From Hymenobacter puniceus (GTDB taxonomy: Bacteria; Bacteroidota; Bacteroidia; Cytophagales; Hymenobacteraceae): 64,000 nt of DNA. This document shows, piece after piece, positions 20,143 to 28,370 of this stretch. Positions within the stretch are counted from its first letter, which is position 1. Each line of letters begins with the position of its first letter. The position numbers were made by a program, and so were the translations under genes. The DNA is taken from NCBI RefSeq assembly GCF_014333525.1, contig NZ_JACSCX010000002.1, positions 310,001 through 374,000 of the forward strand. The letters are read 5' to 3'. The notes under the pieces were generated by a model that was not told where the DNA came from, did not search any database, and was given only the letters and a program-made list of their open reading frames with translations.

Positions 20143-20592
20143 ATGAAGATTACGTATTTATTCCACCCGCATTGCTCTGTTGAAACGCAAGCCGCAATTG
20201 CCGCACTACTAGCCACCGCCCTCGAAGCCCCAGCTGCCGAGCTACTCGCCGACCTGCACTACCAGCAGCAGCACCAGTTGGTGCAAGCGTGGCTGGCATA
20301 CGTGGATGGCCAGCTGGTAGGCTGCAAGCTGGGCTACGAACGGAAGCCGGGCCACTACTACAGCTGGCTGGGCGGCGTACACCCCAGTTTCCGAGGCCAG
20401 GGCATTGCCGCCGAGCTGATGCGCCGCCAGCACGCCTGGAGCCAAGCGCAGGGCTACCGCGCCGTGCGCACTCACACCTACAACCGCTGGCGGGCCATGC
20501 TCCTGCTGAACCTGCACCACGGCTTCGACATCATCGGCACGGTGCAGGGCCCGCACGGGCTGACGATTGTGCTGGAAAAGGAGCTGAACTGA
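20143..20592 (+). CDS. GNAT-family N-acetyltransferase
   Basis: 149 residues, the usual size of a single GNAT domain. The acetyl-CoA-binding motif A reads VHPSFRGQGIAAELM (R-G-Q-G-I-A), preceded by the strand YYSWLGG and followed by the motif B-like THTYNRWRAMLLLNLHHGF, where the Asn and C-terminal aromatic residue are family features. It would transfer an acetyl group to an amine. Acceptor unknown. Cytoplasmic. ATG 20143 gives a standard beta-1 strand (KITYLFHP). Confidence 0.85.
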   Translation: MKITYLFHPHCSVETQAAIAALLATALEAPAAELLADLHYQQQHQLVQAWLAYVDGQLVGCKLGYERKPGHYYSWLGGVHPSFRGQGIAAELMRRQHAWSQAQGYRAVRTHTYNRWRAMLLLNLHHGFDIIGTVQGPHGLTIVLEKELN

Positions 20593-20684
20593 TTTTTCTC
20601 TGCTTTTGCGGATTATTCTGCAACCTGCTGCCTGTAGCTTGTCTCCTGTTAATCAGTATCCGCTACCACTATCTATTCTCCACC

Positions 20685-21263
20685 ATGCGAAAAAAATTAC
20701 TTCTGCTCGGGGCGCTTACCCTGGTGCTGCCCGCCTGCAACCTGCTGTGCGGCGACTGTTGCGACCTGCGCCCACCCGGCAACTACGATATAACGGGCAC
20801 CCTGCTAGTGGCCCTAGGTACCAGCACCGGCCGTACTGCCACAGTTTTGGCAGCCAATGCGCCGGTCAGGGCCATGGAGCTGCGGCTGCAGCTGGGCCTC
20901 GACACGCGGATGGTGGCGGCCCACAGGCCGGTAGGGGTCAGTGGTGTGGCCTATGCCTGCTCACCCCTGGAGCCGGGTTTCACCGAGCAGCTCGATTCGC
21001 TGGCCATCACCAGCCGGTTTGATTTCGATGCCCTGCACCCCGCTGGCACCTCCCTCAACGACGTGCTGACCACCTTCGACTGGTCGGAAAGCCTAAACGA
21101 CTACCTGCGGGTGCAGGCGGGCCGCCCAGAGGTGGCCTTACCGCTGCTCACACTGCGTGCGGTGCCGGCGCAGGCCGGGCCTCAGCAGTTCCGGGTGTTC
21201 TACCGCCTCACCAACGGCGAAGAATACACGGCCGAAACCCTACCTGTCACCATTCAGCTTTAA
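20685..21263 (+). CDS. Putative lipoprotein, first of a related pair
   Basis: 192 residues. MRKKLLLLGALTLVLPACN is a lipoprotein-type signal ending in a lipobox-like LPAC. The mature part contains further Cys residues (LLCGDCCDL), then a domain with FDFDALHPAGTSLNDVL and GPQQFRVFYRLTNGEEYTAETLP. The same two blocks recur in the next gene (YAYDAQHPAGASLNDLL, GPQQFVVRYRFADGTMYSAQTP), so the two are tandem paralogues. I do not recognise the family with confidence. Membrane-anchored in the periplasm or at the outer membrane. ATG 20685 is chosen for the signal sequence. Confidence 0.75.
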   Translation: MRKKLLLLGALTLVLPACNLLCGDCCDLRPPGNYDITGTLLVALGTSTGRTATVLAANAPVRAMELRLQLGLDTRMVAAHRPVGVSGVAYACSPLEPGFTEQLDSLAITSRFDFDALHPAGTSLNDVLTTFDWSESLNDYLRVQAGRPEVALPLLTLRAVPAQAGPQQFRVFYRLTNGEEYTAETLPVTIQL

Positions 21264-21273
21264 GCCCGCCGCC

Positions 21274-21867
21274 ATGCGCCTCAGGAATGCTTTGGTGGCC
21301 GCAACTGCGCTGCCGGCAGTTCTGGCCGGGGCCGCGCTACTGCCCGCCTGTGCTGATGCCGACGACGCCTGCCGCTATGACGCGGTACCGCGTTTCTACC
21401 GCACCCAAGCTGTGGAACTATCTGCGAGCAGCCAGCGCACTGGCCAGCCACTGACCTCCAACGAGCCGGTAGCCGCCGCTGATTTGCTGCTGGCCGTGCA
21501 GTTCCAGAAAGCTTACTACGGCAACCAGCCCGCCCGGCACTGGCAGCTGCTGCCCGCAGCCCACGCCTGCCCACCCGCACCCGCACCCGGCTACCTGGGC
21601 ACGCCACAGGTGCTCGACTCGATGGTGGTGCGCAGCCGCTATGCCTACGACGCGCAGCATCCGGCCGGGGCCTCCCTCAACGACCTGCTGCTGGAAACTG
21701 ACACTGGCCAGCCGCTGCCGGCCCGTGCCAGCCGCAGTGCCGAGCCGCGGCTGCAGTTGCGGGTGCCACCTGCCGTAGCCGGTCCTCAGCAGTTTGTGGT
21801 GCGCTACCGTTTCGCTGATGGCACCATGTATAGTGCGCAAACGCCTGTACTGCAGCTGAACCGTTAG
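21274..21867 (+). CDS. Putative lipoprotein, second of a related pair
   Basis: 197 residues from ATG 21274, ten bases after the preceding stop. The N-terminal signal ends in LLPAC, giving a lipidated Cys. The rest parallels the preceding lipoprotein, with the HPAGASLNDLL and GPQQFVVRYRFADG blocks and a Pro/Ala-rich insertion (CPPAPAPG) in the middle. The short spacing makes an operon likely. Function unknown. Confidence 0.75.
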   Translation: MRLRNALVAATALPAVLAGAALLPACADADDACRYDAVPRFYRTQAVELSASSQRTGQPLTSNEPVAAADLLLAVQFQKAYYGNQPARHWQLLPAAHACPPAPAPGYLGTPQVLDSMVVRSRYAYDAQHPAGASLNDLLLETDTGQPLPARASRSAEPRLQLRVPPAVAGPQQFVVRYRFADGTMYSAQTPVLQLNR

Positions 21868-21971
21868 CACAAGGCCAAAATTTTGTACGCTCTCTTCCTT
21901 CTGAGTATCAAGTCGTAAGCCGGCAGGAGTTTCGTAACTTGAAAATAGTGTCACCCATTTCAACGTTACGC

Positions 21972-22571
21972 ATGAAACCAACTTTTACGCTACTGGCAAT
22001 GAGCCTGGCTATGGCACTATCCGGCTGCTTTGCCGCCCGCCAGGCCCGTATCGACTCCGATTACAGCTATACCGGCAACTTCCGCCGCTACCGAACCTAC
22101 GAATTTGTGACCGGCGACGGCCTGTCCGCCGATTCCAGCCGGCTCGGTGAGGCCGTCCGCGACGCCATTCGTACGCGCCTGAAAGTGCAGGGCTACAAAT
22201 CCAACAAGCGCCGCCCCGATTTGCTGGTAAACTTCCGGGTATTCGAAGGCGACATGAAGTTTCGAGGCTACATGCAGGAGGATATCAGCCGTTGGGTGAA
22301 GGAAGAAAAGGTGGAAGACGAGGAAACGCCCGCTGATAACCGCCAGGGCTACCAGCCCCAACGCATTCTGCTGGCCGAAGGCACCCTGCTCATCACCCTG
22401 ATTGACAACCGCACCAACCGGGCAGTATGGAACGGCTACGCCTCCGGCGTAACCGTGCCCAACGGCCCCCAGGGTGAACTGGTGCTCCGCCGCTCCGTGC
22501 GCTCCATCTTCGACCAATACCGCGTCTTCACCGAAGGCTACCTCGAAGGCAGCCAGATGTCGGAGAACTAA
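21972..22571 (+). CDS. DUF4136 lipoprotein
   Basis: 199 residues. The signal MKPTFTLLAMSLAMALSGC ends in a good lipobox (LSGC). The mature protein fits DUF4136: DSDYSYTGNFRRYRTYEFV near the N-terminus, a basic middle (RTRLKVQGYKSNKRRPDLLVNF), and GTLLITLIDNRTNRAVWNGYA. The family is periplasmic or outer-membrane anchored in Bacteroidota and Proteobacteria and has no firmly known function. ATG 21972 is preferred over the codon at 21939 because it starts the signal peptide. A long inverted repeat follows 19 bases after the stop. Confidence 0.85.
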   Translation: MKPTFTLLAMSLAMALSGCFAARQARIDSDYSYTGNFRRYRTYEFVTGDGLSADSSRLGEAVRDAIRTRLKVQGYKSNKRRPDLLVNFRVFEGDMKFRGYMQEDISRWVKEEKVEDEETPADNRQGYQPQRILLAEGTLLITLIDNRTNRAVWNGYASGVTVPNGPQGELVLRRSVRSIFDQYRVFTEGYLEGSQMSEN

Positions 22572-22590
22572 GGTCAAAAACGACAGTAAT

Positions 22591-22684
22591 AAGAACGTCA
22601 TTCCGAGCGGAGCGAGGAATCTCGCTAGTATGGTATAATCACTACACTAGCGAGATTCCTCGCTCCGCTCGGAATGACGTTCTT
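22591..22684. repeat. Perfect 39-base inverted repeat, intergenic repeat family
   Basis: Arms 22591-22629 and 22646-22684 are exact reverse complements with a 16-base AT-rich loop. The outer motif is GTCATTCCGAGC. It sits between the convergent DUF4136 and xdhC stop codons, where it could also end transcription, although it has no T-run. Confidence 0.9.
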
Positions 22685-22689
22685 ACTTT

Positions 22690-22717
22690 GTCACCTGTCA
22701 CCTGTCACCTGTCACCT
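22690..22717. repeat. Four tandem copies of a 7-base unit at the 3' end of xdhC
   Basis: GTCACCT repeated four times without change. Because the unit is not a multiple of three, gain or loss of a copy would alter the xdhC C-terminus (now VTGDR, then stop). The stop codon is formed inside the repeat. Confidence 0.85.
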
Positions 22718-23699
22718 CATCTCCATTCCGCACCCGAATCAGCTCGGCGGCTATGCTGATGGCAATTTCCTCGGGTGTGCGGCTGTGGATAGGTAGGCCA
22801 ATGGGGGCGCGGATTCTGCCGAGCGCCGCTTCGTCGAGGCCGGCGGCGCGCAACTCCTGCAGCAGATGGCCGATTTTGGCGGTGCTGCCCATAAGGCCTA
22901 GGTAGCGCACCTGGTGGTGTAGCAGCTGGCGTACGGCCACGGCGTCAGTGCGGTAGCCGACGGTCATAATCACCACGTACTGGTGCAGGCCTTCCGGCAC
23001 TTCGCGGGCCAACTGCTCATAGGACACTGTGCGGCGGTGATGAGCGTAGTGGTTGCGCTGCTGCGTGGGCAGGTCGGGCCGGTCGTCGAGCACCGTCAGG
23101 CCGAAATCCAGCATGCTCATCACCCGCGAGAGTGCCAGCGCCACGTGCCCGCCGCCCACAATCGTAAGCTGGTCGCGGTAGCCGAGCCGCTCCACGTAGT
23201 ACCAGTCGGGGCCGGGGCGATACTGCGTGTCGGCTGGGGCTGGCAGCAGGCGCAGCCCGTGGCCGGCCGATACCTCCCAGGCGGCACTGCCGGCCTGACG
23301 TAAGCAGTTCAGGCAGGCTTCGGTGGTGGCTAGGTCCTGTGGGCGCAGGGGCAGCAGCAGAATCTCCTGCTCGCCCGAGCAGATCATGCCCGAGCGGTCG
23401 GTGGGGGAGTGGGCGCGGTGTATTTGGCGGCGGATTTCGGGGGCGTAGTGGCCGGTTTGCAGACGGCTCCGCATCAGCTCCACCAGTTTGTGCTCCATGA
23501 TGCCGCCACCGATGGAGCCCACCGTTTCAGTGGCTGTTAAACTCAGCTTGAAGCCCTGCCGACCTGGGCTGGAACCTTCGCTGCGCACCACGCACAGCAG
23601 CGCCACCGGCACACCCGCCCGCAGGCTGGCCGCGGCGTGTTCCCACACGGGCAGGTCGCGTGGGGTGGCAGGGTGCGCTGTAAGTTCTGGGTAAGCCAC
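22698..23699 (-). CDS. xdhC: XdhC-family molybdenum cofactor insertion protein
   Basis: XdhC proteins bind and sulfurate molybdenum cofactor and deliver it to xanthine dehydrogenase. This 333-residue protein has the N-terminal XdhC/CoxI domain (CVVRSEGSSPGRQGFKL, VGSIGGGIMEH) and a C-terminal Rossmann domain (LTIVGGGHVALAL, VLDDRPDL, GLMGSTAKI, APIGLPI, and TPEEIAISIAAELI). The start is uncertain: I used GTG 23699 (MAYPELTAHP); the frame is open to a GTG at 23750, which would overlap the gene upstream. No ATG is available before the conserved domain. It is the last gene of the xdh operon and ends inside a 7-base tandem repeat. Confidence 0.88.
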   Translation of the reverse strand: MAYPELTAHPATPRDLPVWEHAAASLRAGVPVALLCVVRSEGSSPGRQGFKLSLTATETVGSIGGGIMEHKLVELMRSRLQTGHYAPEIRRQIHRAHSPTDRSGMICSGEQEILLLPLRPQDLATTEACLNCLRQAGSAAWEVSAGHGLRLLPAPADTQYRPGPDWYYVERLGYRDQLTIVGGGHVALALSRVMSMLDFGLTVLDDRPDLPTQQRNHYAHHRRTVSYEQLAREVPEGLHQYVVIMTVGYRTDAVAVRQLLHHQVRYLGLMGSTAKIGHLLQELRAAGLDEAALGRIRAPIGLPIHSRTPEEIAISIAAELIRVRNGDEVTGDR

Positions 23700-23730
23700 T
23701 GGAAAAAAAGCAAGTGAAAAAGCTGAGTAG

Positions 23731-24213
23731 CTACTGCAGCCAGGCAGCACTTAAGGCGTAGTACACCGCCATCAGCCCCGAAAATAGGGCGCTGGCCACA
23801 AAGCGCCAGCGCGCTGGCACGTGGTTCTGGATGAGGTAGTTGGCCGTAAACGAAACCGGAATATTGAGCAGAAACGACCGGCCCGCTACCGCCAGCAGCC
23901 CCCAAGACACCTCCTGCCACAGCCCCGAGAATAGCTTGATAAATAGCAGGTGGCGCGCAATCCAGAGCGGGTTGAAGTAGAGCAGCGACAGGGCAGCCCG
24001 TATCAGTCGGCGGCTTAGGTTGGGGGCAGGTGGCACGCGCCGGTCTATCCAGCGGAAGTAGGCCGGCACTTCCAGCGAGTAGAGCGTGCCGCCCACCAGC
24101 GCCATGCCGCCCAGCCGGCCCCAGGAAAACTGGTGCAGCAGCAGCGCCGCGACCGTGTCGCCGGCCGCGTAGATTACGAGGCCACGGAAATGGTTGCGGA
24201 GCTGGATTTCCAA
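23731..24213 (-). CDS. Four-helix membrane protein in the xdh operon
   Basis: 160 residues with about four hydrophobic segments (GLVIYAAGDTVAALLL, LGGMALVGGTLYSL, LLAVAGRSFLLNIPVSF, FVASALFSGLMAVYYAL). The layout is somewhat like Mpv17/PMP22 proteins, but key signatures are not clear, so I give no family. It begins inside the 3' end of xdhB (40-base overlap) with TTG as the only plausible start before an in-frame TGA, and ends 31 bases before xdhC. This packing suggests it is co-expressed with the dehydrogenase. A role in purine or urate movement or in membrane anchoring is speculation. Confidence 0.7.
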   Translation of the reverse strand: MEIQLRNHFRGLVIYAAGDTVAALLLHQFSWGRLGGMALVGGTLYSLEVPAYFRWIDRRVPPAPNLSRRLIRAALSLLYFNPLWIARHLLFIKLFSGLWQEVSWGLLAVAGRSFLLNIPVSFTANYLIQNHVPARWRFVASALFSGLMAVYYALSAAWLQ

Positions 24214-26480
24214 GCCGGAACAGAATCGGAGTCAGGATAAAGAGAAAGCAGCACCTTTTCCGGCGTCATCGGGGCGGAAAACGGCAACGCCGTGTGACCT
24301 TGGAATGCCCGTACCGCGTCGCGCAGGGCGAAGTAGGTGCCGATGCCGTACATGAGCGGCGGCTCGCCCACAGCTTTAGAGCGCAGGATGGCCTTGGGGT
24401 GGCCCGGCGTGTCGAGGAAATGCACGTCGAGCACCTTGGGGGCAGCGTAGATGTCCGGGATTTTATAGCTGTTGAGCGAGTTGCTGAGCAGGCGGCCTTC
24501 TTCGTTGTAGGCCACTTCCTCCATTGTCATCCAGCCGATGCCCTGCACCGCGCCGCCCTCAATCTGGCCCCGGTCGATGACTTTGTTGAAGCTCTGGCCG
24601 AAATCGTGGGCTATTTGCAGGGCGTCCACGGTGTAGGTGCCACGCAGGCAGTCCACCGTCACCGTGGTGATGGCCGTGCCGTACACGTGGTAGGCGAAGG
24701 GGTGGCCCTGATTTACGGTGGCGTCGAAATGCAGGCTGGGGGTGGCGTAATGGGCGTTTTCGGTGAGGGCCACGCGCTTCCAGAAGGCCGACGACACCAG
24801 CTTTTCCCAGTTGGTGTCGGCAGGCACGCCGGCGGCCAGCACCTGCTCGTCGTGGATTTCGAGGCCCTCATAGTTGAGCGTATACTCGGTGCTGGCGTGC
24901 TGCAAAAGCCGCTCACGCAGGGCCGCGCAGGCCATTTCGGTGGCTTTGCCGTTGAGGTCGGCGGTGGCGCTGGCGGCGCTGGGAGACGTGTTGGCGACGC
25001 GGGTAGTATTGGTGGTTTCGATTTTGATGCGTGAAATCGAAATTCCCAGTGTGCGGGCCGCCACCTGCGCAATCTTGGTGTTCACGCCCTGGCCCATCTC
25101 CACCGCACCCGTGCTGATGCCCACCGAGCCGTCGGAGTAGATGTGTACCAGCGCGCGGGTCTGGTTCATGGGCGTTTTAGTGAAGCTGATGCCGAAGCAA
25201 ATGGGCATTACCGCAACCCCCTTTTTCCTCAGTCTGTTGGCTTGGTTGAACTGCGCGACTTCGGCCCGAATTCCGGCCAAATCAAACTCCGCCGCGGCCG
25301 TGTCCCAGGCCTGCTCGGCGTGGCACATTTCGGCTGCCTGCCGATACGAGAACAGGTCGCCCTCACGCAGCAAATTCCGCCGCTGAATCTCGAAAGTCGG
25401 CACACCCAATTCCTCGGCTGCTTTAGCAATAGCCGACTCGATGACGAACATGCCCTGCGGCCCGCCAAAGCCCCGGAAAGCCGTATTCGGCGGCAGGTTG
25501 GTGCGGCACGAAAAGGCCGTGGCCGTTACGTTGGGGACGAAATAGGCGTTGGTGGCGTGAAAGAGCGTGCGCTCCATCACGGCCGGCGAGAGGTCGGCCG
25601 CCGCGCCGGCATTCTGGAAGAACGTGACTTCGTAGGCCTGAATTTTCAGGTCGGCATCCAAGCCGATTTTGAAATCGGACGAGTAGGGGTGGCGCTTGCC
25701 GGTCATACGCATGTCGGCCATGCGGTCGAGCACCAGCTTTACCGGCTTTTTAGTGATGAACGCGCCCAGCGCGGCCAGCGCGCCCCAGGGCGTGGCCTGG
25801 TCTTCCTTGCCACCAAAACCGCCGCCGAGGCGCGTCACGTCTACTTCCACCTGGTGCATGCCCAGGCCCAGCACGTGGGCCGTGTGGCGCTGCACAGCCG
25901 TGGGGCCCTGCGTGGACGAAATCATCCGCACGCCGCCCATCTCCGTGGGGAAGGCATACGCGCCCTGCGTTTCGATATACAAATGCTCTTGTCCGCCGCT
26001 CTCGGCCACGCCCTCAAATACGTGCGTGCACGCCGCCCACGCCGCTTGAGAATCGCCGATTTTGAAGGTGCGCGGCGGCACAATCAGCTCGCCCTGCGCT
26101 GCGGCCACACGCGGGTCGGTGATAGTGGGCAGCGGGTCGATTTCGACCTGGATGAGCTTAAGTGCGGCGTGGGCCTGCGCCTCGGTGCGGGCCAGCACCA
26201 GCGCCACCGGCTGCCCCCGGAAATGGACGTGTCCCTCGGCCAGCAGCGGCTCATCGGCCACGATGCCGCCAATCTGGTTTTCGCCGGGAATGTCCTGGGC
26301 CGTGAGCACGCGGGCCACGCCGGGCGCAGCCAGCGCGGCGCTGAAATCGAGGCTGCGGAGCACGCCGTGGGCCAGGGGGCTTTCAAACACAGCTGCGTAC
26401 AGTGTGCCTTGCTGCACGGGCACATCGTCGAGGTACTGCGATTCGCCGCGGACGTGGCGGTTGGGGTCGAGGTGATTCAT
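24174..26480 (-). CDS. xdhB: Xanthine dehydrogenase, molybdopterin-binding subunit
   Basis: The large catalytic subunit that hydroxylates hypoxanthine and xanthine at the molybdenum centre. 768 residues, usual for bacterial XdhB. Visible family motifs include GGFGGKEDQATPW, NTAFRGFGGPQGMFVIE, MGQGVNTKIAQVAA, ANTSPSAASATADLNG, and AVGEPPLMYGIG with the predicted catalytic Glu. The start is ATG 26480 (MNHLDPNRHVRGES); the same frame runs further upstream only because it passes through the inverted repeat at 26514. Downstream of xdhA by 142 bases and overlapping the next gene by 40. No signal peptide; cytoplasmic complex with XdhA. Confidence 0.95.
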   Translation of the reverse strand: MNHLDPNRHVRGESQYLDDVPVQQGTLYAAVFESPLAHGVLRSLDFSAALAAPGVARVLTAQDIPGENQIGGIVADEPLLAEGHVHFRGQPVALVLARTEAQAHAALKLIQVEIDPLPTITDPRVAAAQGELIVPPRTFKIGDSQAAWAACTHVFEGVAESGGQEHLYIETQGAYAFPTEMGGVRMISSTQGPTAVQRHTAHVLGLGMHQVEVDVTRLGGGFGGKEDQATPWGALAALGAFITKKPVKLVLDRMADMRMTGKRHPYSSDFKIGLDADLKIQAYEVTFFQNAGAAADLSPAVMERTLFHATNAYFVPNVTATAFSCRTNLPPNTAFRGFGGPQGMFVIESAIAKAAEELGVPTFEIQRRNLLREGDLFSYRQAAEMCHAEQAWDTAAAEFDLAGIRAEVAQFNQANRLRKKGVAVMPICFGISFTKTPMNQTRALVHIYSDGSVGISTGAVEMGQGVNTKIAQVAARTLGISISRIKIETTNTTRVANTSPSAASATADLNGKATEMACAALRERLLQHASTEYTLNYEGLEIHDEQVLAAGVPADTNWEKLVSSAFWKRVALTENAHYATPSLHFDATVNQGHPFAYHVYGTAITTVTVDCLRGTYTVDALQIAHDFGQSFNKVIDRGQIEGGAVQGIGWMTMEEVAYNEEGRLLSNSLNSYKIPDIYAAPKVLDVHFLDTPGHPKAILRSKAVGEPPLMYGIGTYFALRDAVRAFQGHTALPFSAPMTPEKVLLSLYPDSDSVPAWKSSSATISVAS

Positions 26481-26513
26481 GGATTCGGTTCTTGAGCATC
26501 GTTCCAAACAGAA

Positions 26514-26620
26514 CGTCATGCAGAGCGCAGCGAAGCATCTCGCCAACTCGACTAATCTAATCGATAAAGCGGCATTGATTGCTGTGGCACGCGAGATGCT
26601 TCGCTGCGCTCTGCATGACG
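26514..26620. repeat. Perfect 30-base inverted repeat inside the xdh operon
   Basis: Arms 26514-26543 and 26591-26620 are exact reverse complements with a 47-base loop. The end motif GTCATGCAGAGC matches the family at 1588 and 22591. It lies between xdhA (stop at 26623) and xdhB (ATG 26480), so a transcript reading both genes contains the hairpin. Confidence 0.9.
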
Positions 26621-26622
26621 CA

Positions 26623-28155
26623 TTAAATCAGCTCGTCCACCGCTAATTCCGGCGCGAACTGTAAGAAATGCGCCCACAGCAGCTGGCGCAGCAAAAGCCG
26701 CTTATAGTCCACAGTGCCGCGCACGTCGGAAATCGGGCTGATTTCCTCCTGCATCACGGCGTTGGCAGCATGCACGGTTTCGGCCGTAAGCTCACGACCC
26801 ACCAGAAACTGGCTGGTGCGGGCCAGCAATAGTGGTACCGGGCCCACGCCACCCGCCGAAACGCGGGCCGCCTGGATAACGCCGTTCTCAACCCGCAGCC
26901 AGGCGGCGGAATTCACGCTGGCAATGTCGAGGTGGGTGCGTTTGGATACTTTCTCGAAGTGGAAAAAGTCGCCGGCCAGCGGGGTAGGGAAGCTGATTTC
27001 GATAACCTGCTCGTCGGCGGTTTTCGCCAGCTTTTTGTAACCGAGGTAGAGGTTGGGTAGGGTCAACTCGCGGGTGCTGCCGGCCGCGTCGAGCAACGTG
27101 ACGGATGCGCCCAGGGCCAGGAACATGATGGTAAGGTCACCAATCGGCGAGCCGTTGATGAAGTTGCCGGCCACTGTGCCCATGTTGCGGATGGGCGTGC
27201 TGCTCACTAGTTTCAGATACTGCGGTAGGTTGGACAGTACGGTGCGCATCAGTTCAGACTCTAGCAGCTGGCTGGCCGTGGTGGCGCCGCCGAGTACTAT
27301 GCGGCCGGCACCGTCTTGGTGAATACCGCGCCTGCTTGGCTGGTCGAATACCAGTTGAACGGACTGCTCGCGCAACTGTTCGAGGCGCTGCACCAGCAGA
27401 TCGGTGCCACCGCCGAGGATAGGGGGCGGCAGCGCGGCGCTGTGTTGGTCGTTTTGGCCTTGAGTATGGCCGTTCGGGGAGGTTGAAACGGCGCTGCCGC
27501 CGTTGGTGTGCCTTGTAGATAAGGCTGCTGGTGCCGCTGCTGAAGATTCGGTTACCTGATTTGCATTGGGGCGAAGCTGCGCGAGCTGAGTTGGAATGTC
27601 AGCGAAATAGGCGGGCACAAACTGCTTCTCAGTAAGCCAGGCCAACGTGTTTTCCGTCGTGCGCTGCTCCAGCTCACTGGTAAGGCGGGCGGCGGCGCGC
27701 TCCAACGACTTGTAGCCGGTGCAGCGGCAGATATTGCCGTCGATGGCCGCAATCGTGTTTTTCTGGGTGACTGGTGTGCTGCTGAGGCTGTGGCCGGTCA
27801 AGGACATTACGAAGCCTACCGTGCAGAAGCCGCACTGCGAGCCGCCTTCCTCCACAATGGCCTGCTGCACGGGCGTAAGCTGCGCGCCGGCTGCGTTGAT
27901 GCCTTCCACCGTCACGATGTGCTTGCCGGCGGCGTTGCCCAGCGGCGTGAGGCAGCTGGTCATGCTCTGATAATTCACGGTCTTTCCATCAGCCGCCAGC
28001 TCGCCCACCAGCACGGTACAGGCGCCGCAGTCACCCTCGCGGCAGCCGATTTTGGTGCCCTTCAACTGCTCATGGTAGCGGATGAAATCGAGCAGGGCGC
28101 TGCCGGCCGGCTCGGCGGTGCTGATGCGCTGGTCGTTGAGGTAAAAGTCAAGCAT
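26623..28155 (-). CDS. xdhA: Xanthine dehydrogenase, iron-sulfur and FAD subunit
   Basis: Carries electrons from the molybdenum subunit to NAD+. About 510 residues from ATG 28155 (MLDFYLND). The plant-type 2Fe-2S cluster ligands are in GCREGDCGACTV (Cys38, Cys43, Cys46) and Cys68; the second cluster is in GGSQCGFCTVGF and NICRCTGYKSL. The FAD-binding domain starts near LGGGTDLLVQ and has PIRNMGTVAGNFINGSPIGD. Between the domains, residues about 197-244 are a low-complexity Ser/Asn/Gln/Ala insertion not expected in the family. Alternative starts at ATG 28194 and GTG 28218 would add 13 or 21 residues. First gene of the operon xdhA-xdhB-membrane protein-xdhC. Confidence 0.94.
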   Translation of the reverse strand: MLDFYLNDQRISTAEPAGSALLDFIRYHEQLKGTKIGCREGDCGACTVLVGELAADGKTVNYQSMTSCLTPLGNAAGKHIVTVEGINAAGAQLTPVQQAIVEEGGSQCGFCTVGFVMSLTGHSLSSTPVTQKNTIAAIDGNICRCTGYKSLERAAARLTSELEQRTTENTLAWLTEKQFVPAYFADIPTQLAQLRPNANQVTESSAAAPAALSTRHTNGGSAVSTSPNGHTQGQNDQHSAALPPPILGGGTDLLVQRLEQLREQSVQLVFDQPSRRGIHQDGAGRIVLGGATTASQLLESELMRTVLSNLPQYLKLVSSTPIRNMGTVAGNFINGSPIGDLTIMFLALGASVTLLDAAGSTRELTLPNLYLGYKKLAKTADEQVIEISFPTPLAGDFFHFEKVSKRTHLDIASVNSAAWLRVENGVIQAARVSAGGVGPVPLLLARTSQFLVGRELTAETVHAANAVMQEEISPISDVRGTVDYKRLLLRQLLWAHFLQFAPELAVDELI

Positions 28156-28370
28156 GGACAGGGAATTTTCTGGAGCGGGACGGACAAGATACATAGGTTT
28201 GGTCGTTTTTTCGGCCACCGTGCGAAGGTGCCGCTGTCCAGCGCATACCGAATTATCAGGCCTGGAAGCCGATTAGCCTACCTTCTGCCTAGCGACGCAC
28301 CAATAACAGGCTGCCGGATGGCTCCACCGAAACCCGGCTTTGGCTGAAGTCGTTATCTTGCCCAACCGGC

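Noticed and set aside
22690..22717. Tandem repeat considered as a CRISPR fragment
   Set aside because: Units are 7 bases with no spacers and no cas genes are present.
25143..26495. A 450-codon + strand frame opposite xdhB
   Set aside because: His/Arg/Gly-rich shadow of a conserved gene; no plausible domain.
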